A DNA stretch of 64,000 bases from contig NZ_JACDTY010000008.1 of NCBI RefSeq assembly GCF_013520985.1, positions 124,001 through 188,000 on the forward strand. Direction: 5' to 3'. Position numbers and translations under genes: made by a program. Positions 41,701 to 50,369 of the stretch are shown here, piece by piece. The notes beneath the pieces are model-generated. The model had not been told where the DNA came from, did not search any database, and worked only from the letters and a program-made list of their open reading frames with translations. Position 1 is the first letter of the stretch. Each line of letters starts with the position of its first letter. The stretch is from Mesorhizobium neociceri. Its GTDB lineage: Bacteria > Pseudomonadota > Alphaproteobacteria > Rhizobiales > Rhizobiaceae.

Positions 41701-43923
41701 TCAAGCCGCGACGCCCAGCCCCAGCTTTTCGATCGCCAGCTTCCGCGTCGAGACATAATCCGTCTTGCCCGAGCCCAGCACCGGGATCTCGTCCACCTTG
41801 ACGATGTCGTTGGGCACCATCAACTCAGCCGCGCCTGCCTGCTTGCCGAACTTGCGCAGCTCTTCCGGGTCGGCATCGTCGGCGGTGGTGACCAGCACGA
41901 TGCGCTCGCCGCGCCTCTTGTCCGGCACGGCCACCGCGGCGTGGTGCTCTTCCGGCCACAGCGACTGCACCAGCATCTCGACCGCGCCCAACGACACCAT
42001 TTCGCCGGCGATCTTGGCGAAGCGTTTTGCCCGGCCGCGAATGGTGATGAAGCCTTCGCGGTCGACCGAGACGATGTCGCCGGTGTCGTGCCAGCCGTCC
42101 AGCGGCTGCAATTCGCCGGGACGGTCGGCCGTCATATAGCCCATCATCAAATTCGGCCCGTCGAGCCACAGCCTGCCGGCGTCTTCGATGCCTTCGACCG
42201 GTTCGAGCTTCATGCGCATCGCCGGCAGCAGCCGCCCGACCGTGCCGTCACGGCCATGGATGGCAGTGTTGACGGCAACGACGGGTGCGGCTTCGGTCAG
42301 GCCGAAACCCTCGATGATCGAGGCGTCGAAGCGCTCGCGGTAGACGCGCCGCGTCTCCGGCTTCACCGCTTCGGCGCCGGCAACGACAAAGCGCAGGCTG
42401 GAGAAATCGCCATCCTTGGCGGTGCGGGCGTAATTGGCGAGGAACGTGTCGGTGCCGAACATGATGGTCGGCTTCACCTTGCGCGCGATCTCCGGGATGA
42501 TCTTGTAGTGCAGCGGCGAGGGGTAGAGGAACAGTTTTACCCCGGTCACCAGCGGCAGGATGGTGCCGCCGGTCAGGCCGAAAGAGTGAAACACCGGCAG
42601 CACGTTGAGCAGGATGTCGGACGGCGAAATGGTGATGCGTGCTTCGGCCTGCATGGCGTTGGCGTGGAGGTTGCGGTGCGACAGCACCACGGCCTTTGGC
42701 ATGCCTTCGGAACCCGAGGTGAACAGGATCACCGCGGGCTTCGCCGCATCCTGCCGCTGCAGCGGAAAGCGCCATAGGGCGGCCGCGGTCAGCTTCTCCA
42801 GCGTTGTGACGCTTGCGCGCACATCCTCCAGCCACAGCATTTTGGCGCCGCCGGCCTCGACAGCAGCGATGATGTCGGCAAGCGCGGCCTTCTCGACGAA
42901 CGCGCGCGAGGAGATGACGGTGCGGATCACTGCCGTGCGCACCGCGGCGGTGACGCTGGCCGGCCCTGCGGTGTAGTTGATCATCGCCGCCACCCGGCCA
43001 GCCGAAAGCAGGCCGACGAAGGACAGCACCACGCCATTGGTATTGGGCAGCAACACCCCGACCGCTTCGCCGGGCGCTGTCATAGCCTCGAAACGGCGGC
43101 CAAGCACGCGCGCGCCGATGAACATTTTTCGGTAGCTGAGCGAGCCGCTGATCACGTCCTCGATGATCGGATGCGAGGCGCCGGTGCGATCGGCTGCATC
43201 GCGCATGGCCAGGAACAGGCCGCGATCGAGGTTGCTGCCGAAAAGCCTGGCCTCGGCGATGCGGTCGAACAGCGCATTGGTGTTGGAGGCCTGGTCGGGA
43301 TTGCGCGCCACCAGCTCGGCAATCGTCATCGGCTCCAGCACGCTGATCGACAGTTTTGGCAACCAGTGGCGGGGCGCCCGGTCTTTCGGCGTCAGGGACA
43401 CCGGCAGGTCGCGCGCGCCGGCAACGAAGATCGGCACGATGCGGGCGTCGGCCTGCATGGCGATGCGGGTGACGGCGCGGAAGAGGCGAAATGACTTCAC
43501 GTCGGGCTCGACGTCATCGGGCAGATAGACGGCAAGCCGGCCTTTGCCCTTCAGCACCCGCACCAGCCGGCGGCTGACGAAGAGATGCTCGGCGTTGAAG
43601 GCGATGGTGCGGCCGAGCTCGCGCCACGGCTCCAGCCAGGGCGAGCGGGCGGAGGCCTCATCGAGAATGTGCAGCGTGTCGTCCGGCAGCAGCGACAGCA
43701 TCAACGCCGGCTCGAAGCGCGATTGGTGCGAGACCACATAGATCACCGGCGTCGGCGTATTGCGCGCAATGCGGATGCGCCGGTCCTCGATCCGGTAGGC
43801 AAGCTTGAACGGCACGTAGAGCAGCGCCTGGGTGAAGCGCAGGTCGAGGCGAAAGGTCTCGATCGCGCCAATCAGCAGCCAGGCCAGCACGAGACCTGCA
43901 AGCAGCGCCAGTGTCAGGATCAT
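41701..43923 (-). CDS. Aas-like fusion: PlsC-type acyltransferase plus AMP-forming acyl-ACP/CoA synthetase
   Basis: A 740-residue protein with a membrane anchor at about 1-25, an N-terminal acyltransferase-like domain (about 50-210) and a C-terminal ANL-superfamily synthetase (about 250-735). The synthetase has VILFTSGSEGMPKAVVLSHRN, IIEGFGLTEAAPV and GWHDTGDIVSVD. E. coli Aas re-acylates 2-acyl-lysophosphatidylethanolamine using acyl-ACP made by its own synthetase. In this protein the PlsC motif reads HQSRFE rather than HxxxxD, and the FPEG region reads LPDDVEPD, so the acyltransferase half is divergent. It is convergent with pssA. Confidence 0.88.
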   Translation of the reverse strand: MILTLALLAGLVLAWLLIGAIETFRLDLRFTQALLYVPFKLAYRIEDRRIRIARNTPTPVIYVVSHQSRFEPALMLSLLPDDTLHILDEASARSPWLEPWRELGRTIAFNAEHLFVSRRLVRVLKGKGRLAVYLPDDVEPDVKSFRLFRAVTRIAMQADARIVPIFVAGARDLPVSLTPKDRAPRHWLPKLSISVLEPMTIAELVARNPDQASNTNALFDRIAEARLFGSNLDRGLFLAMRDAADRTGASHPIIEDVISGSLSYRKMFIGARVLGRRFEAMTAPGEAVGVLLPNTNGVVLSFVGLLSAGRVAAMINYTAGPASVTAAVRTAVIRTVISSRAFVEKAALADIIAAVEAGGAKMLWLEDVRASVTTLEKLTAAALWRFPLQRQDAAKPAVILFTSGSEGMPKAVVLSHRNLHANAMQAEARITISPSDILLNVLPVFHSFGLTGGTILPLVTGVKLFLYPSPLHYKIIPEIARKVKPTIMFGTDTFLANYARTAKDGDFSSLRFVVAGAEAVKPETRRVYRERFDASIIEGFGLTEAAPVVAVNTAIHGRDGTVGRLLPAMRMKLEPVEGIEDAGRLWLDGPNLMMGYMTADRPGELQPLDGWHDTGDIVSVDREGFITIRGRAKRFAKIAGEMVSLGAVEMLVQSLWPEEHHAAVAVPDKRRGERIVLVTTADDADPEELRKFGKQAGAAELMVPNDIVKVDEIPVLGSGKTDYVSTRKLAIEKLGLGVAA

Positions 43924-44022
43924 GCCGCGTCTCTCCCAACGTTCCGGTATCGCGGCTCTTCGTCCGCTTCGGGAGGAGAGGGTAACGCAATGGGGGGCAA
44001 GGTCAATGTGGGAGGGACAAGC

Positions 44023-44146
44023 TTCCCCTTCTCCCCCTGTGGGAGAAGGTGTCGCCGCAGGCGACGGATGAGGGGTGTTCCAGGGAACGCCAGCGTCTCA
44101 CTCCGCTGGAACACCCCTCATCCGTCTCAGCGCTGGGGGAGAAGGC
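44023..44146. repeat. Palindromic repeat family B, copy 2
   Basis: The same block order as the copy at 37668-37815: CCTTCTCCCC..GTGGGAGAAGG, GTGTCGCCGCAGGCGACG, GATGAGGGGTGTTCCAGG, then the inverted TGGAACACCCCTCATC and a shortened right arm ending GGGGGAGAAGG. The right end is 20-25 bases shorter than copy 1. It lies between the Aas-like gene and the tautomerase gene, both on the minus strand. Confidence 0.85.
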
Positions 44147-44162
44147 AAGGGCTGCCGCACGC

Positions 44163-44570
44163 TCAAGCCGCCTTAAGCCGCCCACTGATGAACCGAAATT
44201 CCTGGCTCTTGCCGCCATAGCCATAGGCGGCGGCTGGAACCTCGTGCACGAAGGCGTAGCTCTCCTCATGCACATTGCCCAGAAGTTTGCCAAAGCCATC
44301 AAAGATCGCCTTCAGATAGGCCTCCAGCTCCAGCTTGGTGTTGGTGCCGTCGACCACCTTGATGTCGAGCCAGAAGGTGTTGGCGCCATGCTCGGCCAGC
44401 GACTTGCCGCCGGCAAACCAGTGCTGCGGGTCGACATAGCTGACGGCGGCCGCGGTGATCGTCGGGTCCTTGCGCAGATGGGTCGCCGTCAGCTCGGTGA
44501 TTTCCTTGGCGATAGCAGCGGACAGTTTTGCGTTGGGCTTGCCGGTGACGCTGATGTTGATGATCGGCAT
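44163..44570 (-). CDS. Tautomerase-family protein
   Basis: A 135-residue protein with the catalytic Pro as first residue after Met (MPIINISVTGKPNAKLSAAI), typical of 4-oxalocrotonate tautomerase relatives, in the longer form. Conserved residues later include YVDPQHWFAGG and SYAFVHEVPAAAYGYGG. Such proteins isomerise keto-enol compounds or have dehalogenase activity. It is divergent from a LysR gene, which probably regulates it. The substrate is unknown. Confidence 0.85.
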   Translation of the reverse strand: MPIINISVTGKPNAKLSAAIAKEITELTATHLRKDPTITAAAVSYVDPQHWFAGGKSLAEHGANTFWLDIKVVDGTNTKLELEAYLKAIFDGFGKLLGNVHEESYAFVHEVPAAAYGYGGKSQEFRFISGRLKAA

Positions 44571-44644
44571 TTTTCTCTCCTTTTGGTTGAGCGGCGTCTG
44601 TTTGCCGTTGGAGAGACCATGTCACGACCTTGGCATCAAAAAAA

Positions 44645-44658
44645 TCGAATTGTTTCGA
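44645..44658. promoter_or_regulatory. Candidate operator between tautomerase and LysR
   Basis: The AT-rich divergent spacer contains TCGAA-TTGT-TTCGA, a five-base dyad, in a stretch of unusually low GC. It lies 26 bases before the LysR start and is a plausible regulator site, though its spacing (T-N12-A) deviates from the common T-N11-A. Confidence 0.35.
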
Positions 44659-44683
44659 ATGAAAGGTTCTGTATTATCGAAGT

Positions 44684-45547
44684 ATGCAAGTGCTCGATCC
44701 CGATTTGCTCAAAACCTTCCTCGCCTTTGTCGATGGCGGCTCATTGGCCCAGGCTGCCTCTGTTGTCGGCCGCTCGCCCTCGGCGGTCACGGCGCAGATG
44801 CAGCGCCTGGAGGAGATCGTCGGTGAACCGCTGCTGGTGGCGCAGGGGCGCGGGCGCGGCCTGACGCCGGCCGGCGAGGATCTGGTCGGCCATGCACGCC
44901 GCATCCTTGCCGTGCACAGCGAGGCCTGGCTGGCGCTGAAGGGCGCGCGCGCCGCTGGCCGCGTCGCCATCGGCACGACGCAGGATTTCGCCGACAGCGG
45001 CCTGCCGGAGCTGCTGCGCGCCTTTGCGACCAGCCATCCGCGCGTCAGGATCGAATTGCGCGTCGGCCGCTCGGCCGAGCTTGGCGAGGCGCTGCAGGCC
45101 GGGCAGCTCGATCTGGCCATTGTCATGCGCAAAACCCCGGCCAATGACGAAGTCGGGCTGTTCAGTGAGCCGATGCTGTGGCTGTGCTCGCAAAAGGGGC
45201 TTGCCGTGCGGGAAGAGGAATTGCCGCTGGCGCTGCTCGACCCCTATTGCGGCTTTCGCGAGGCCGCTCTCGCAACCCTCGATGCCGCCGGCCGCCGCTA
45301 TCGCATCGCCGCCGGCAGCGCCAGCCTTGCGGGCCTGCGCACTGCGGTCAATGCCGGCATTGCGCTGACCTTGCGCACGGCGCGATTTGCCCATTCCGGT
45401 ATCGTCGAAGCGCCGCGCGAGCTCGGCCTGCCGCCGGTACCGATGGCGCAATTCGCCATCCGGCTCGGCCAGGGCGCCGAGCGGCCGGCGCGCGACCTTG
45501 CCGCCTTGCTCAGCGACAACCTCGCTTTGCCCGGCCTTACTAGCTGA
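44684..45547 (+). CDS. LysR-family transcriptional regulator
   Basis: A 287-residue LysR regulator beginning at ATG 44684 with only a weak GAAG site upstream. The helix-turn-helix (VLDPDLLKTFLAFVDGGSLAQAASVVGRS, then SAVTAQMQRLEEIVGEPLL) is intact, followed by a sensor domain with IRLGQGAERPARDLAALLSDNL at its end. It is divergent from the tautomerase gene. A strong hairpin lies after its stop. Confidence 0.9.
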   Translation: MQVLDPDLLKTFLAFVDGGSLAQAASVVGRSPSAVTAQMQRLEEIVGEPLLVAQGRGRGLTPAGEDLVGHARRILAVHSEAWLALKGARAAGRVAIGTTQDFADSGLPELLRAFATSHPRVRIELRVGRSAELGEALQAGQLDLAIVMRKTPANDEVGLFSEPMLWLCSQKGLAVREEELPLALLDPYCGFREAALATLDAAGRRYRIAAGSASLAGLRTAVNAGIALTLRTARFAHSGIVEAPRELGLPPVPMAQFAIRLGQGAERPARDLAALLSDNLALPGLTS

Positions 45548-45575
45548 TTTCCCCTAGCAGTCTGATTTTCAAAGA

Positions 45576-45600
45576 AAAGCCGACCTTTACGGTCGGCTTT
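45576..45600. terminator. Bidirectional intrinsic terminator
   Basis: A perfect ten-base stem AAAGCCGACC-TTTAC-GGTCGGCTTT. On the minus strand it is followed by TTTTCTTTG, so it should terminate the DMT transporter gene there; on the plus strand it lies 29 bases after the LysR stop. Confidence 0.8.
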
Positions 45601-45697
45601 GAGGAAGACGGGTCGAGGGGTTTGGGGGGACTTGGGGGGTGACCCGTCGCACCAATAATGCCCGAGTCGAATGAAGGTTCCATGACTCCGAAAATAA

Positions 45698-46603
45698 TTA
45701 TGGGGTTGCCGCACTTTTTCTCGCCACCAGCCAGTCGCGCCCCGCATGGGCAAAAACCGCGCGCAGCACGATGGCGCCGCCGATCAGGCTGGCGGCCGGC
45801 GCGATCTCACCGAGGAACAGGAAGGCGAACAGGATCGCGAACGGCACTTCGGCGGCACCGAGCAGGCCGGATTCGGGTGCAGGGATGAGCCGCGAACCTT
45901 CCGTCCACAGGATCGACGCCGCTGCAAACGATCCCCCGAAGGCGATAAGCACGGCGTCGCGGGCCGACACCGCCAGCGGGTCGGTAACGAACCAGCCGAA
46001 CAGGAACAGCAGGAAGGCCGACACCGCGCCCGCCCACACCACGGGCGTGTCGCGGAAGGCGCGCACCATGATCATGCAGAGCGCGCTGCCGGTGGTCATC
46101 AGCAGAGCGAGCCCGTCACCGAACAAATGGCCTGTGCCGAAGCCCGAGCCGACCATGATCGCCACGCCGCACAGGGAGACGGCGGCAGCAACAAGCGTCT
46201 GCGCACGGAACGGCTCGCGCACCAAAACGAAGGCGAGCAGCGCGGTGATGAAGGGCGCGGTGGCGTAGATGACCGCGACATTGGCGACATAGGTGAACTT
46301 GAACGCCGAGATGAAGGCGATGCTGGCGGCCGCACCCTCGACCGCCAGCAGCCAGCCACGCCAGCCGAGTCGGAGGCTTTCCCGCCCGCCGGAGCGGCGT
46401 CGGCGCCACATTACATAGAAGGTGATCAGGATCGAGCCGACAAAGCCGCGCCAGCAGGTGATGGTCAGCGGGTCGGCATGGATCGATTTGGTCAGCACGC
46501 CGGTGAGGGCGAAGAAAGCAGCCGACGCAGACACCAGCGTGATGCCGAGTGTACGCTCGGCAGCGGTATCGGTGGTGCCTGGGCTGTCGAGGGCTTCCGT
46601 CAT
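45698..46603 (-). CDS. EamA/DMT-family transporter
   Basis: A 301-residue inner-membrane protein starting at ATG 46603 (MTEALDSPGTTDTAAER); a longer frame to 46636 is possible. About ten hydrophobic segments form two EamA repeats, with VSASAAFFALTGVLTKSIHADPLTITCWRGF at the start of the first and PFAILFAFLFLGEIAPAASL in the second. DMT exporters move amino acids or metabolites outward; the substrate is unknown. It is followed by a strong terminator and preceded by a second DMT gene on the same strand, a possible duplicated pair. Confidence 0.88.
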   Translation of the reverse strand: MTEALDSPGTTDTAAERTLGITLVSASAAFFALTGVLTKSIHADPLTITCWRGFVGSILITFYVMWRRRRSGGRESLRLGWRGWLLAVEGAAASIAFISAFKFTYVANVAVIYATAPFITALLAFVLVREPFRAQTLVAAAVSLCGVAIMVGSGFGTGHLFGDGLALLMTTGSALCMIMVRAFRDTPVVWAGAVSAFLLFLFGWFVTDPLAVSARDAVLIAFGGSFAAASILWTEGSRLIPAPESGLLGAAEVPFAILFAFLFLGEIAPAASLIGGAIVLRAVFAHAGRDWLVARKSAATP

Positions 46604-46655
46604 CTCAGCAGCGTATCCGTCTTCTCCTGCCACCATTCTGTCAGCACGGGGATAC

Positions 46656-47543
46656 TCATAGCCGCTTGCGGAAATGCTCGTTGCCGATGATCAGCAGGCC
46701 GGCGCCGACGATCAGCGCCGCACCCAGGAACACCTCACGGCGCGGCACGTCGCCCCAGATGGCAAAGCCGAGCCCAAAGGCCCAGACCAGCGAGGTGTAT
46801 TCGAACGGCGCCACGATCGACACCGGCGCCCGCTTCATGCCTTCGAACAGCATAAATTGCGCCACGCCGCCGAGCGCGCCGACGCTGATCAAAAGCAGCA
46901 GCTGGCGCCAGTCCGGCATCTGCCAGACCAGCAGTGCCGGCACCGCAGAAAACACCAGGAAGTAGAAGTTGTTCAGCACGAGCTGGATCAGCGTCCGCTC
47001 GGCCATCGCCGTCTTGCGCAACAGCACCACGGCGATACCCCACAACACCGCCGCCGCCAGCACCAGCAGCATCGGCGCGGACAGGCCAAGATGGGCTGGA
47101 TCACAGGCGATGAAGACGCCGACGAAGCCGATGAACACCGCCAGCCAGCGCAGCAGCGGCACCTTCTCGCCAAGCATCACCACCGACAGCACGGTGACGA
47201 TGATCGGCGCGGCGTAATAGATGGTGGTGAGTTCGGCCAGTTGCAGCGAGCGGGCGGCGTTGTAATAGCAGAGCCAGGCGCCGAGCGTGAAAGCGCTGCG
47301 CAGCAGCATCGGCCGCACGATGGGCGAGCGCGCCGCGTCAGTAAAGAGGCGCGGCCCGCCGATCGCCGCACAACCGATAAGCACGGTGATCGAGCGGAAG
47401 AACATGATCTGCCAGACGCTGATGCCGACGACCAGAAGCTTGATCGCGGCGTCCTGCGTCGAAAACAGGAAATAGGCGCAGCCGGTGAACAGAATGCCGG
47501 CAAGCACCCTTTCGCGGGTTTCCAATATGGCGATATCGGCCAT
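46656..47543 (-). CDS. EamA/DMT-family transporter
   Basis: A 295-residue, ten-segment DMT exporter beginning MADIAILETRERVLAGILF. The first EamA repeat includes STQDAAIKLLVVGISVWQIMFFR, the second FEGMKRAPVSIVAPFEYTSLVWAFGLG; both are typical. It lies 53 bases upstream of a second DMT gene on the same strand but the two sequences are clearly different, so this is an old pair or coincidence. Substrate unknown. Confidence 0.88.
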   Translation of the reverse strand: MADIAILETRERVLAGILFTGCAYFLFSTQDAAIKLLVVGISVWQIMFFRSITVLIGCAAIGGPRLFTDAARSPIVRPMLLRSAFTLGAWLCYYNAARSLQLAELTTIYYAAPIIVTVLSVVMLGEKVPLLRWLAVFIGFVGVFIACDPAHLGLSAPMLLVLAAAVLWGIAVVLLRKTAMAERTLIQLVLNNFYFLVFSAVPALLVWQMPDWRQLLLLISVGALGGVAQFMLFEGMKRAPVSIVAPFEYTSLVWAFGLGFAIWGDVPRREVFLGAALIVGAGLLIIGNEHFRKRL

Positions 47544-47694
47544 GCGGCGTCGGCCTGTGTCAGAAAGACATTGAAGGCGGCTCCGGCCCCTGTCGGATCC
47601 GCTTGCGTCAGCTATACGGGCGAAAGCCAGCGCGGCGCTGCTCCAGCGCCGGCCTTACGTTGGCGCAGCCTTGCCGGCAGCGCGGCCAAGTCGT

Positions 47695-49200
47695 TCACTG
47701 CGTCGCCTGATAGAGCTCCGAAGCGGCCTCCTTCAGCGCGCGCCGGCCGTCAGGCCTGAAATACATCATGTGGCCGCCTTCGACGACGTCGAGGCGGACA
47801 GGCTTTGCATTGGCGAGCGTGGGGAGCTGGTTCACCAGATAGCGTGAGGCCAGGTAGGGCGTGACCAGGTCGGTGTCGCCATTGACGATCACCACGCCCA
47901 GCGCCGGGTTGAGCGAACGCGCGCGCTGCAGATCGTCCATCACCCCGGCATAGCCTTGCCGGGAGCTGCCAAAGTCCCAATTGTGGGTGACATCGCCATT
48001 GAGCAGCCGGTAGCTGACGTCGGTGCGAAAGTTCAGCTCGTCGCTGATATAGCCGACAAAGGCCGAGGTCAATACCGGCACGCTGCGGTCGAGCACCGGA
48101 TCCGGGCCGGCGATGCGCGCGCTCTCGGGGGCGATATCGCTGGTCGCAATCGTGCCGTCATAAGGACTGAGCACCTTGCCGCCGGCGCGTTGGAATTCGC
48201 GCGCGAAAAGGCCGGTCGGGATGCGAGCAAAATTGCGCTGCACGAGCTCGAGCGGCAGGCCGGTGATCTCGGCCACGCGCTGGCTGGCCAGCCGCCCGCC
48301 CTGTTCCAGCCCGCTGGTCAGAGCGGTGAGGTAGTCACCCAACGCATAGTGCTCGATCTCGGCGAGTTTCTCGCGCAGCGCCTCGCCGTTGACGCCCTCG
48401 CTACGCAGGCGCACCGCCGCCAGCGACGGCAGTTCCAGCGCCCAGTGCAGCGGCTGGAATTCGTCCGGCAGCACCAGCGTGAACTCCAGCGCCGGCGAGA
48501 TCAGCACGATGCCGTTGGGGCTGAGGCCAACATCCTCCTGCAGGGTTCTGGCGAGCAGAGCGGCACGGAATCCGCCATAGCTTTCGCCAGCGAGAAACAG
48601 CGGCGACTCGGTGCGGCCATTCTGGGCGAGATAAAGCCGGATGAAGGCGCCGACCGAACTGGCGTCCTGGCTGACACCCCAGAAGTCTTTCGTGTCCTGG
48701 CCGGGCGCTTCGCGGCTGTAGCCGGTGCCGACCGGATCGACGAAGACGAGGTCGGTCATGTCGAGCCAACTGTCGGGATTGTCGATCAGCTTTTGCGGCG
48801 GCGGCAGGAATTGGCCGTCGGCCCCGGTCGCGATGACGCGCGGACCGAGTGCGCCGAGATGCAGATAGGCGGACGCCGCTCCGGGGCCGCCATTGAAGAC
48901 GAAGGTGACGGGGCGAGCCTTCTCCGCGCCCGCCAGCGGCGGCAGCGTGTAGGCGACATAGAAGATTTCGGCCGTGACATCGCCCTTGCCGGAAAGCAGC
49001 GACAGCGTGCCCGCCTTTGCCTGGTAGTCCAGCTTGCGTCCGGCAATGGTGATTGAATGGCTGGTGGTCTGCGGCGCCGGCAGCAACGACAGCACGCCGC
49101 CGGTCGGGGCGGGGCGCTCGGGCGTTTCGGCAAGGCCAGGCTGGGCGAGGCCGGCGAGCACTATCAGAATTGCAGGAATGAGCTTCAGCCTGGCACGCAT
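47695..49200 (-). CDS. S10-family serine carboxypeptidase-like protein
   Basis: A 501-residue exported protein with a signal peptide (LKLIPAILIVLAGLAQPGLAE). The S10 nucleophile motif is intact: LFLAGESYGGFRAALLA, and PLVFVDPVGTGYS-like residues precede it (LVFVDPVGTGYSREAPG). Asp near NGDTDLVTPY and His in VEGGHMMYF complete the triad. Bacterial S10 proteins are little studied; eukaryotic relatives remove C-terminal residues. It is periplasmic by prediction. No regulator is adjacent. Confidence 0.9.
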   Translation of the reverse strand: MRARLKLIPAILIVLAGLAQPGLAETPERPAPTGGVLSLLPAPQTTSHSITIAGRKLDYQAKAGTLSLLSGKGDVTAEIFYVAYTLPPLAGAEKARPVTFVFNGGPGAASAYLHLGALGPRVIATGADGQFLPPPQKLIDNPDSWLDMTDLVFVDPVGTGYSREAPGQDTKDFWGVSQDASSVGAFIRLYLAQNGRTESPLFLAGESYGGFRAALLARTLQEDVGLSPNGIVLISPALEFTLVLPDEFQPLHWALELPSLAAVRLRSEGVNGEALREKLAEIEHYALGDYLTALTSGLEQGGRLASQRVAEITGLPLELVQRNFARIPTGLFAREFQRAGGKVLSPYDGTIATSDIAPESARIAGPDPVLDRSVPVLTSAFVGYISDELNFRTDVSYRLLNGDVTHNWDFGSSRQGYAGVMDDLQRARSLNPALGVVIVNGDTDLVTPYLASRYLVNQLPTLANAKPVRLDVVEGGHMMYFRPDGRRALKEAASELYQATQ

Positions 49201-49348
49201 GAGACCTCCGGGAATGGCTCCCGTATAGGTATGGTCCGGGCGGTCGAAGTCAAAGTAACTCTTCGCGAGCGTTGCGTTCCTTCGCGCTGCTGTCCCGCCA
49301 GCATTTCGGTGCTATCAAGGCGCCGAAGATCGTCGAAAGGACAGGACC

Positions 49349-49855
49349 ATGGACGCCACCGCACTCAAAGCCATGCAGGCGCCGCTCAAGGAGACCTATC
49401 GCGGCGATGCCGCGCAGGCGCTGATCACGCTTCGCGCCAGAGGTTCGATCGACGACCAGTCGATTGCCTGCAAGGTCGAGACGGGCAGGGCACTGGCCGT
49501 GGCCGGCCTGCATCCGGCGACTGGCGGTTCCGGGCTCGAACTGTGTTCAGGCGACATGCTGCTCGAGGCGCTGGTGGCGTGCGCCGGCGTGACGCTGAAG
49601 GCGGTGGCGACCGCGCTGGAGTTCAGGCTCGGCGCGGCCACTGTCGAGGCCGAAGGCGATCTCGACTTTCGCGGCACGCTGGGTGTGGCGAAAGATGCAC
49701 CCGTCGGCTTCCGCACCATCCGGCTGAATTTCAACCTCGACACAGATGAACCGCAGGAGCGCATCGATTCGCTGATCAAGCTGACGGAACGCTATTGCGT
49801 GGTGTTCCAGACCATCAACAGCAAACCGGAATTGACAGTGAGCGGGCGGGCCTGA
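49349..49855 (+). CDS. OsmC/Ohr-family protein
   Basis: A 168-residue protein of the OsmC fold. One active-site cysteine is in the block LEALVACAGVTLKAVATALEF, typical of the peroxidatic helix; the other Cys lies in ERYCVVFQTI near the end. OsmC and Ohr reduce organic hydroperoxides with a pair of cysteines. The sequence favours the OsmC-like, not strict Ohr, subgroup. The stop codon is the first three bases of palindromic repeat A copy 3. Confidence 0.85.
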   Translation: MDATALKAMQAPLKETYRGDAAQALITLRARGSIDDQSIACKVETGRALAVAGLHPATGGSGLELCSGDMLLEALVACAGVTLKAVATALEFRLGAATVEAEGDLDFRGTLGVAKDAPVGFRTIRLNFNLDTDEPQERIDSLIKLTERYCVVFQTINSKPELTVSGRA

Positions 49856-50005
49856 TCTCCCCCCTTGAGGGGGAGATGTCGCCGAAGGCGACAGAGGGGG
49901 TCGGGTCGACTGGACGCGACGCCCTTTGTGACGAAGGAGGTTGGCACTCTACGCGAGGCGACCCCCTCTGGCCTGCCGGCCATCTCCCCCTCAAGGGGGG
50001 AGATT
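49854..50005. repeat. Palindromic repeat family A, copy 3
   Basis: Two inverted arms GATCTCCCCCCTTGAGGGG.. and ..CCCCTCAAGGGGGGAGATT enclose about 60 bases. Unlike other copies the left arm contains GTCGCCGAAGGCGAC instead of the TGTCCGGCAGGACA block. The left end overlaps the stop codon of the OsmC gene. Confidence 0.8.
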
Positions 50006-50008
50006 ACG

Positions 50009-50230
50009 CTACTGCGCGGCCGGCTCTTCCGCATCACCCTCGTCCGTGAACGGCGAGGCGCTCGGCACGCAGTTGACCGCCCAGCCGGCTGGGGTCGGCT
50101 GCTTCTGATATTCGGTGATGGCGTTGGTGCACTGTTCGCGGGTGTCGAAGGTGCTGGGCAGAACCACCATGCCGCCTTGCGGGCCGGCGATCACCAGGTA
50201 CCAGACCAATGCTACGCTGGGAGCAGCCAT
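50009..50230 (-). CDS. Small hypothetical protein, 73 residues
   Basis: The start is ATG 50230, preceded by GAGGAA five bases upstream; the longer frame to 50278 lacks such a site. The protein reads MAAPSVALVWYLVIAGPQGG, then ERR-free hydrophobic/charged mix with TREQCTNAITEYQKQPTPAGW and a cysteine pair (NCVPS and EQC). A hydrophobic N-terminus could be a signal peptide or membrane anchor. It has two cysteines spaced as in small exported proteins. I do not recognise the family. Confidence 0.6.
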   Translation of the reverse strand: MAAPSVALVWYLVIAGPQGGMVVLPSTFDTREQCTNAITEYQKQPTPAGWAVNCVPSASPFTDEGDAEEPAAQ

Positions 50231-50369
50231 GGGAATTCCTCGCTTTGCTGGATGTCGGAGTCGGATCGACCCTAGCAACTCCCGGCTGATGGCGAAAGCA
50301 GGGCGACGGGGGAGGGACTTGCCGGATCATCACAGACCCGTGAACAGAACCGCTCCCCCCAGGCTTCTC

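Noticed and set aside
45698..47543. The two adjacent DMT transporters as a recent tandem duplication.
   Set aside because: Their sequences differ along most of the length and only share the family pattern; any duplication is old.
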